Positions 58,558-64,000 of a stretch of DNA of 64,000 nucleotides are shown here, one piece after another. Positions within the stretch are counted from its first letter, which is position 1. Each line of letters begins with the position of its first letter. Below the pieces are notes generated by a model. The model saw only the letters and a list, made by a program, of their open reading frames with translations, was not told the DNA's origin and ran no database searches. The position numbers and the translations under genes were made by a program. This DNA is from Methylobacterium sp. Leaf91 (GTDB lineage Bacteria; Pseudomonadota; Alphaproteobacteria; Rhizobiales; Beijerinckiaceae), in contig NZ_LMMP01000011.1 of NCBI RefSeq assembly GCF_001422815.1, positions 63,193 through 127,192 of the forward strand, in the 5' to 3' direction.

Positions 58558-58881
58558 TCAGGCAATGGCGAAAAACACAGCCAGCGCCCGCGTCACCGCC
58601 AGCATCGTCTCGGCATCGAGATACCCGATCCGTGCGCCGATCTTCTCACGCTTCACCGACATGGCCTTGTCCACCATGACCTGTGAGCGCTTCTTCAAGC
58701 CATTGGCCTCAGTCGGCTCGATGGTCGTGCGGATCAGGGGAGCATCGGCCAGCGTGCCGGATATCAGCAGCACCGTGACCGTGCCGGTCTCAGCGAACGC
58801 GTCCGATTGGATGATGAGGGCTGGACGAGGTTTGCGGAAATCGTCGGGCATGGCGATGGTGACGAGATCGCCCCGCTTCAT
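58558..58881 (-). CDS. MazF/PemK family toxin
   Basis: A 107-residue endoribonuclease toxin. MKRGDLVTIAMP and RKPRPALIIQSDAF form the MazF opening, with TVTVLLISGTLADAPLIRTTIEP in the core. KKRSQVMVDKAMSVKREKIGARIGYLD holds the conserved Ser-Gln-Val segment. The start overlaps the antitoxin stop by 4 bases, so antitoxin is made first. Both genes of the pair are intact. Confidence 0.93.
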   Translation of the reverse strand: MKRGDLVTIAMPDDFRKPRPALIIQSDAFAETGTVTVLLISGTLADAPLIRTTIEPTEANGLKKRSQVMVDKAMSVKREKIGARIGYLDAETMLAVTRALAVFFAIA

Positions 58882-59102
58882 GCCTCGCGCTCAGGGAGCA
58901 TATCGACGAGCGCGGCCTCCATGAAGGCATCCAGTTCCCGATCGGCCGCATCTGTTGCCGCGACGACCCGAGCCTGTCGCGCGCATTCTTCGGCAAAGCC
59001 CGCCCTTCGGGTGTCCGGCACCCAGATCTGGATGGGCCGGAGGCCAGCCGCCCGGAGCGCATCACGACGCTTGCTGACACGCTGACCGACAGTTGCCGAC
59101 AT
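58878..59102 (-). CDS. MazE-type antitoxin, DUF3018 family
   Basis: A 74-residue protein starting MSATVGQRVSKRRDALRAAG, with the DUF3018 signature LRPIQIWVPDTRRAGFAEECARQAR, and an acidic C-terminus (DAFMEAALVDMLPEREA) that could occupy the toxin's active site. The N-terminal basic region likely binds DNA. It is upstream of and overlaps the toxin gene, and a perfect palindrome lies 21 bases upstream of its start. Confidence 0.92.
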   Translation of the reverse strand: MSATVGQRVSKRRDALRAAGLRPIQIWVPDTRRAGFAEECARQARVVAATDAADRELDAFMEAALVDMLPEREA

Positions 59103-59122
59103 GACGAGTCCTTCCCCGAGTT

Positions 59123-59134
59123 GTTACATGTAAC
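59123..59134. promoter_or_regulatory. Candidate operator of the toxin-antitoxin operon
   Basis: GTTACATGTAAC, a perfect 12-bp palindrome starting 21 bases before the antitoxin start, within the expected promoter. Autoregulatory operators of this kind are usual for such operons. Confidence 0.6.
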
Positions 59135-59196
59135 GTAGGGTCCGCATGCGACCATGCCAAGGGGCCAGGACAGTGACGGACCGCCGGTCGCCGGTC

Positions 59197-59928
59197 TCAG
59201 CCGAAATCAGCGGCCGCGCGGTCGAGCAGCCATGTCAAGTTGCCGATGCTCGAGATGTAGCGCGCGGGCAGATCCTCTCCCTTGGCGATCCGGACGAGGG
59301 GATCGCGCTTGCCGGCCCCCGTCACCAGGACGAGAAGCTGACGCGAGGAGGCGAGCGCCGGGAAGGTGAGGGTGACACGCGGCACGAACGGCGCGAGACC
59401 GGCCTCCGGGACCGGCGCCACCCAGGCCTGACGCTCAGCGAGCGCGGGCTTGCCCGGGAAGAGCGACGCGGTGTGCCCGTCCTCGCCGATCCCAAGGAGG
59501 ACGAGATCGAAGAGCGGGCGCGCCGGGTCGAGTTCGTCGGCGCCGTAGAAGCCCTTCAGAGTCTCGGCATAGGCGGAGGCCGCCGAGTCCAGCGTCCCGT
59601 CGGTGGGAATACCGTGGAGATGGCCTTCGGGGATCGGGGCGTCCCCGAACGCCGCGCGGGCCATGTGCATGTTGCTGGCCTCATCGGTCCAGGGCACGAA
59701 CCGGTCGTCGCCGAAGAACCAGTGCAGCCGGTCCCAGGGGAGAGCACCGACATAGTCGGGTCCGCCCAGCAGGGCGTAGAGCCGCTTCGGCGTGGACCCA
59801 CCGGAGAGGCAGATGGCGATGCGCTCCTGCTTGCTCTCGGCGCAGAGGGTCACGAGGCGGTCCGCCGCCGCGCGGGCGACGCTCTCGCCATCGGGAAAGA
59901 TTTCCGCGTTGTTCGGTAGCGGGATCAT
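59197..59928 (-). CDS. pgl: 6-phosphogluconolactonase
   Basis: Hydrolyses 6-phosphogluconolactone in the oxidative pentose phosphate pathway. The 243-residue protein has ICLSGGSTPKRLYALL, WFFGDDRFVPWTDEASNMHMAR and LLGIGEDGHTASLFPG, all classic. It follows gnd on the same strand after 69 bases. zwf is not in the window but could lie upstream of tal-pgi. Confidence 0.96.
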   Translation of the reverse strand: MIPLPNNAEIFPDGESVARAAADRLVTLCAESKQERIAICLSGGSTPKRLYALLGGPDYVGALPWDRLHWFFGDDRFVPWTDEASNMHMARAAFGDAPIPEGHLHGIPTDGTLDSAASAYAETLKGFYGADELDPARPLFDLVLLGIGEDGHTASLFPGKPALAERQAWVAPVPEAGLAPFVPRVTLTFPALASSRQLLVLVTGAGKRDPLVRIAKGEDLPARYISSIGNLTWLLDRAAADFG

Positions 59929-59997
59929 GCGGCGACGCGTCCTCCTGGTCTGGTCCTCTATCGCCCGTCCGGCAGGCTATATTGCCTGCACGACAGG

Positions 59998-60972
59998 CTA
60001 TTTCGGTTCGACGTGGCCGCCGAAGCCCTTGCGCATGGCCGACAGCAGCTTGTCCGCGTAGGAGGCGTCCTCGCGGGAGCGGAAGCGGGCATAGAGGGCG
60101 GCGGAGAGCACATTGGCCGGCACCGATTCCTCGATGGCCGCGTTCAGGGTCCAGCGCCCCTCGCCGGAATCGGCGACGAAGCCTGAGAAACCGTCCAGAG
60201 CCTCGTTGCCCGCCAGCGCCCCCGCCGTGAGGTCGAGGAGCCAGGACGAGACCACGCTGCCGCGCCGCCACACTTCGGCGATGTCGCCGATATTGAGGTC
60301 GAAGCGCTGGTCTTCGGCCAGATCCTTCGAATTGGCGTGTTTCAGGATGTCGAATCCCTCGGCATAGGCCTGCATCAGCCCGTACTCGATGCCGTTATGG
60401 ACCATCTTGACGAAATGCCCGGCACCGCTCGGACCGGCATGGATGTAGCCCTCCTCGGCGCGGGCGTCGCGGCCCTCGCGACCCGGCGTCTTCGGGATGG
60501 TGCCGACGCCCGGTGCCAGGGTCTTGAAGATCGGGTCGAGCCTGTCGAGGGCGTCGTTGCTCCCGCCGATCATCATGCAATAGCCGCGTTCCAGGCCCCA
60601 GACGCCGCCCGACGTGCCGACATCGACGTAGTGGAGGCCCTTCGGCTTCAGGGTGGCCGCCCGCCGGATGTCGTCCTTGTAGAAGGAATTGCCGCCGTCG
60701 ATGATGACGTCGTCCGGCTGCATGAGGTCGCCGAGCTGCGCCACCGTGGCCTCGGTGATCGCGCCCGCCGGTAGCATCACCCAGGCCGCGCGCGGCACGT
60801 CGAGTTTGGAGACGAACTCCTCCAGGCTCGCCGCCCCGGTGGCGCCCTCGGCGACCAGGGCCGCCACGGCCTCCGGGTTCTGATCGAAGACCACGGCCGT
60901 GTGCCCGTCCCGCAGGAGACGGCGGACGATGTTGCCGCCCATCCGGCCGAGGCCGATCATGCCGAGTTGCAT
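59998..60972 (-). CDS. gnd: 6-phosphogluconate dehydrogenase, decarboxylating (short form)
   Basis: Oxidises 6-phosphogluconate to ribulose 5-phosphate. It is the 324-residue GntZ/YqeC-type form, shorter than the ~470-residue enzyme of enterobacteria. [19 protein letters not shown] is the NAD(P) site, [12 protein letters not shown] and [19 protein letters not shown] the catalytic segments. The short form usually prefers NAD. Between tal-pgi and pgl on the same strand. Confidence 0.94.
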   Translation of the reverse strand: MQLGMIGLGRMGGNIVRRLLRDGHTAVVFDQNPEAVAALVAEGATGAASLEEFVSKLDVPRAAWVMLPAGAITEATVAQLGDLMQPDDVIIDGGNSFYKDDIRRAATLKPKGLHYVDVGTSGGVWGLERGYCMMIGGSNDALDRLDPIFKTLAPGVGTIPKTPGREGRDARAEEGYIHAGPSGAGHFVKMVHNGIEYGLMQAYAEGFDILKHANSKDLAEDQRFDLNIGDIAEVWRRGSVVSSWLLDLTAGALAGNEALDGFSGFVADSGEGRWTLNAAIEESVPANVLSAALYARFRSREDASYADKLLSAMRKGFGGHVEPK

Positions 60973-60990
60973 TGGGGATCTCCGTTGCTT

Positions 60991-61108
60991 TCCCCTCCCC
61001 CTTGTGGGGAGGGGTCAGAGGTGGGGGTCGTGCCGCTTGCCTCAGGAGAAAGAGGGTCACCCAAACACCCCCACCTCCGGCTCCTCCCCACAAGGGGGAG
61101 GAGAGGGC
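60991..61108. repeat. Inverted GC-rich repeat between gnd and tal-pgi
   Basis: Left arm TCCCCTCCCCCTTGTGGGGA and beyond, right arm from 61067 ACCCCCACCTCCGGCTCC ending with CCACAAGGGGGAGGAGAG: arms of about 38 bases with mismatches, each containing its own hairpin. Same class as those at 23206 and 35236. It may attenuate transcription from tal-pgi into gnd. Confidence 0.7.
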
Positions 61109-61114
61109 CTCAGA

Positions 61115-63967
61115 TCACGCCAAAGCCGCCTTGATCGCCGCCGCGATGCGCTTCAGCCCGGCGTCCACGTCGCCGCCCTTGATGTGGACGCGCAGGGCCC
61201 GGCGGCCGCGCTCGGCCAGGACCGCGAAATCGCCCCGCGCCTGGGCCGCCACCACGGTGCCGAAGCCCAGCGCCCGGCCGGGGATCGCGAGATCCTCCGA
61301 CGGGTCGGCGGTGATCTGCAGAAACACGCCGGTATCCGGCCCGCCCTTGTAGGCCTGTCCCGTGGAGTGGAGGAAGCGCGGCCCGAATTCGAGGCAGGTC
61401 GCGATCTTGCGCTTGTCGCGCAGAGCGATGCGCGCCTCCTGCAGGATGGCGTGGTGCGCCTCGTTACGGGCGACGTAAGCCAGCAGCGCGGCGTAGTCGC
61501 CGTCCTTGATCCGCGCGAGATGAGCCTTCAGTGCCGCCTCGAACCCCTCTCCAGTCTGCGGCAGGGCCCCGGCATTGGCCGGGTCGGCGTAGAGGGCGAT
61601 GGTCTCGTCTTCGAAGAGCGGCGTCTCGGAGGGCAGCGAACCGCTTTTCTCGGCGGCGTCGAACAGCTTCTTCGTCTCGATCTTGCTCGCTTCCACGTCC
61701 GGCTGGTCGAACGGGTTGATGCCGAGCAATGCGCCCGCGACGGCGGTCGCCATCTCGAAGCGGAAGAATTCCTGCGGCAGCTGCTCCTCGTTCACCATGG
61801 TGATGTGGGCGACGGGGTGGCCCTCGCGCTCCAGGCTACGCACCGCCTCGTCCTGCTGGGCATCCGCCCGGTTGTCGAGACGCAGATAGACGAAGAAGCG
61901 GTCGCGGCCATAGACCGCCGGCACGCCGACCGGCTCGCCGTCGACGGGGATGAGACCCTTGCCGTCCTTGCCGGTGGATTCGGCGATGAGCTGCTCGGCC
62001 CAAGCCCCGAACGTATCGATGCCGGGGGAGGCGATGAACGTGACCTTGTCGCGGCCATCGTGCAGGGCAGCCGCCGCGATGGCGGTGCCCAGTAGGACAC
62101 CGGGGTTCTGGGCCGGCGGCACGGCCGGGCCGCAGGAGCGGACCATGGTCCGCGCCGTGTCGAGGAAGTCCTTCACGTCGATGCCGGACGCCGCAGCAGG
62201 CACCAGTCCGAAGGCGGAGAGCACCGAATAGCGCCCGCCGATCTGCTTCACACCGTAGAAGATCCGGCGGAAATTGTCGGCCTTGGCCGCCGCCTCCATG
62301 GCCGAGCCGGGATCGGTGACGGCCACGAAATGCGCTCCGGCCCGCTCACCGACCAGAGCCTTCATCCGGCCGAGGAAGTAATCGCGGAACACGTTGGGCT
62401 CGAGGGTGGAGCCGGATTTCGAGGCGACGATGAACAGCGTCGTCTCGAGGTTGACCGCGCTTTCCACGGCGCGGACCTGATCGGGATCGGTGGAATCGAG
62501 GATGCGCAGCGTCGGGAAACCGTCACGGCTGCCATAGGTCTCGGCCAGCACTTCCGGTCCGAGGCTCGACCCGCCCATGCCGAGGACGACGACGTCGGAG
62601 AAGCCGGTCTGGCGGACATCCTCGGCGAAGGCCTGGTATTCGGAGACTCGGGCGAGTTCGTCCTCGACGATGCGAAGCCAGCCGAGCCACTGGTCCTCGT
62701 CGGCATTCGACCAGACCGTCTTGTCATGCGTCCAGAGCCGGCGGATCGAGCCCGAGGCGCGCCAGGATTCCACCGCCTTCTTCGCCTCGGCGCCGATGGC
62801 ATCGCCGAGAATGAGGGTCTGGCCGTCGAGCTTGGCGCCGAGGAAATCGGCGCGCTTGCCCGCCACCGCGCCCAGGAGCTTGTCGGCGGCGTCGATGAAG
62901 AGCTGGACGCCTTCCTCCACGAGCTGCTTGGCCACCGCCCCGATATCGATGCCGGCCTTGGCCAGACGGGCCATCACGGCCTCGGCGTCACCGACATTCT
63001 CCTCGATGGCGGGCTTGACCGTGCCGTGGTCGCGGAACGCATCCATCGTGGCCGGCGGCATGGTGTTGACGGTATCCGGCCCGATCAGCTCCTCGACATA
63101 GAGCACATCGGAATAGGCCTTGTTCTTGACGCCGGTGGAGGCCCAGAGCAGGCGCTGCGCCTTGGCGCCCTTCTGCGCGAGCGCCTGCCATTTCGGCTCG
63201 GCGAAAATGCGCTTGTAGCGCTGGTAGGCGAGCTTGGCGTTGGCGATGGCCACCTTGCCCTTGAGGGCTTCCAGTTCCGCCTTCTCGTCGGGATCGTTGG
63301 CTTCGGCGATCTTGGCGTCGAGGGCCTTGTCGATGGTGACGTCGATACGGCTGATGAAGAAGCTCGCCACGCTGGTGACCTTCGAGACGTCGCCGCCCTT
63401 GGCGCCGAACTCTTCCAGGCCGGCGATGAAGGCGCGCGCCACCTCTTCGTAGGAATCCTGGCCGAACAGCAGCGTGACGTTGATGCTGATCCCGTCGGCG
63501 GTGAGGGCCCGGATCGCCGGGATGCCGGCCGGGGTGGCGGGCACCTTCACCATCAGGTTGTCGCGGGCCACGGTCTTGTGCAGACGGCGGGCCTCGTCGA
63601 GGGTCTCCTCGGTGTCGAGGGCGAGATAAGGTGAGACTTCGAGGCTGACATAGCCGTCGGCGCCGTCGCTCTCCTCGTAGACCGGGCGCAGCACATCGGC
63701 CGCCGCCTGGATGTCGGCGATGGCACAGCCTTCGTAGAGATCGATGACGCGGGCATCGCCCGCATCCATGACCTCCTTCAGCGCGCCGTCATATTCCGCG
63801 GAATCGCCGATCGCCTTCTCGAAGATCGAGGGGTTCGAGGTCACGCCCCGCAGGCCGTCCTCGTCCACCAGCTTCTTGAGGCGTCCATCGGCGATGAAAC
63901 CGCGGGCCACGAAATCCAGCCACACGGCCTGGCCCTGTTCAGGGAAGAGAGCCTTCAGCGGGTTCAT
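61115..63967 (-). CDS. tal-pgi: Transaldolase/glucose-6-phosphate isomerase fusion
   Basis: A 950-residue bifunctional enzyme. The N-terminal ~360 residues are a transaldolase: GVTSNPSIFEKAI, the Schiff-base lysine in DNLMVKVPAT and ASFFISRIDVTIDKAL. The C-terminal ~570 residues are a phosphoglucose isomerase: MGGSSLGPEVL, SKSGSTLEPN, YSVLSAFGLVPAAASG and the later EFGPRFLHSTGQAYKGG. It links the pentose phosphate pathway to glycolysis in one polypeptide; a known fusion in several bacterial groups. First in the block tal-pgi, gnd, pgl on the minus strand. Confidence 0.96.
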   Translation of the reverse strand: MNPLKALFPEQGQAVWLDFVARGFIADGRLKKLVDEDGLRGVTSNPSIFEKAIGDSAEYDGALKEVMDAGDARVIDLYEGCAIADIQAAADVLRPVYEESDGADGYVSLEVSPYLALDTEETLDEARRLHKTVARDNLMVKVPATPAGIPAIRALTADGISINVTLLFGQDSYEEVARAFIAGLEEFGAKGGDVSKVTSVASFFISRIDVTIDKALDAKIAEANDPDEKAELEALKGKVAIANAKLAYQRYKRIFAEPKWQALAQKGAKAQRLLWASTGVKNKAYSDVLYVEELIGPDTVNTMPPATMDAFRDHGTVKPAIEENVGDAEAVMARLAKAGIDIGAVAKQLVEEGVQLFIDAADKLLGAVAGKRADFLGAKLDGQTLILGDAIGAEAKKAVESWRASGSIRRLWTHDKTVWSNADEDQWLGWLRIVEDELARVSEYQAFAEDVRQTGFSDVVVLGMGGSSLGPEVLAETYGSRDGFPTLRILDSTDPDQVRAVESAVNLETTLFIVASKSGSTLEPNVFRDYFLGRMKALVGERAGAHFVAVTDPGSAMEAAAKADNFRRIFYGVKQIGGRYSVLSAFGLVPAAASGIDVKDFLDTARTMVRSCGPAVPPAQNPGVLLGTAIAAAALHDGRDKVTFIASPGIDTFGAWAEQLIAESTGKDGKGLIPVDGEPVGVPAVYGRDRFFVYLRLDNRADAQQDEAVRSLEREGHPVAHITMVNEEQLPQEFFRFEMATAVAGALLGINPFDQPDVEASKIETKKLFDAAEKSGSLPSETPLFEDETIALYADPANAGALPQTGEGFEAALKAHLARIKDGDYAALLAYVARNEAHHAILQEARIALRDKRKIATCLEFGPRFLHSTGQAYKGGPDTGVFLQITADPSEDLAIPGRALGFGTVVAAQARGDFAVLAERGRRALRVHIKGGDVDAGLKRIAAAIKAALA

Positions 63968-64000
63968 GCAAAAACTCCTCGTCGTCGGTCGTCGTGAGTA

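Noticed and set aside
62330..63634. A 434-codon plus-strand frame opposite tal-pgi
   Set aside because: Shadow of the fusion enzyme, no protein signature.

Overview
The window is 64 kb of dense, GC-rich alphaproteobacterial chromosome. Gene content points to Rhizobiales and most likely Methylobacteriaceae (inference). The main evidence is a complete AcpXL/LpxXL cluster for the very-long-chain lipid A fatty acid, a transaldolase-glucose-6-phosphate isomerase fusion beside gnd and pgl, a double-length Dcd-type deaminase, and house-keeping proteins typical of the group. No rRNA, integrase, transposase, prophage or CRISPR array was seen. One tRNA (Gly-GCC) is present.

Layout. 1-1.3 kb: 3' part of aconitase, cut by the window edge. 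1.4-2.6 kb: AI-2E family permease on the opposite strand. 2.9-9.8 kb: acpXL, fabZXL, fabF2XL, fabF1XL, a FabG-like reductase, a small secreted SH3 protein, adh2XL and lpxXL, all on the plus strand. 9.8-15.5 kb: a frameshifted DUF1223 gene, an M29 aminopeptidase, a DUF2218 protein, an FAD-linked 2-hydroxyacid dehydrogenase, a fumarylpyruvate hydrolase-like gene overlapping a Nudix gene, and tRNA-Gly. 15.9-16.6 kb: a poorly coding stretch with gene remnants. 17-22.5 kb: adenine deaminase, small hypotheticals, and a SsuA/NrtA-type ABC importer. 22.8-26 kb: a DUF3597 gene, then a long non-coding stretch that turns AT-rich and leads into an RTX calcium-binding exoprotein, which looks like acquired DNA. 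26-31.2 kb: PotF-like polyamine binding protein with RidA, small membrane proteins, then rpsO-pnp. 32-40 kb: threonine aldolase, exonuclease III, PlsC acyltransferase, a LolA-like carrier and a large FtsK-type translocase. 40.4-48.9 kb: glutamine-dependent NAD synthetase, PilZ, HIT and CDF proteins, then tightly overlapping minus-strand genes (RidA, GDPD; GNAT, M20 amidohydrolase, glutathione peroxidase). 49.4-53 kb: argD-argF and hslO (Hsp33). 53.2-59.1 kb: a repeat-bearing secreted Arg/Gly-rich protein, Dcd-like deaminase, apaG, argE-speG and a MazEF-like toxin-antitoxin pair. 59.2-64 kb: pgl, gnd and tal-pgi, a pentose phosphate/upper glycolysis block.

The most striking sequence-level observations are these. 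(1) A perfect 96-bp in-frame tandem duplication lies in the motor domain of the FtsK-type gene. (2) FabF2XL has lost the catalytic cysteine and one catalytic histidine, which suggests a non-catalytic partner of FabF1XL, like a polyketide chain-length factor. (3) A secreted protein carries three near-identical 20-residue repeats. (4) A single-base frameshift splits the DUF1223 gene. (5) A TATAAT box followed by a very strong terminator could define a roughly 50-nt transcript. (6) A perfect 12-bp palindrome sits just upstream of the toxin-antitoxin operon. No obviously new multi-gene defence or metabolic system was found. Functions rest on motif recognition by eye, without database searches.
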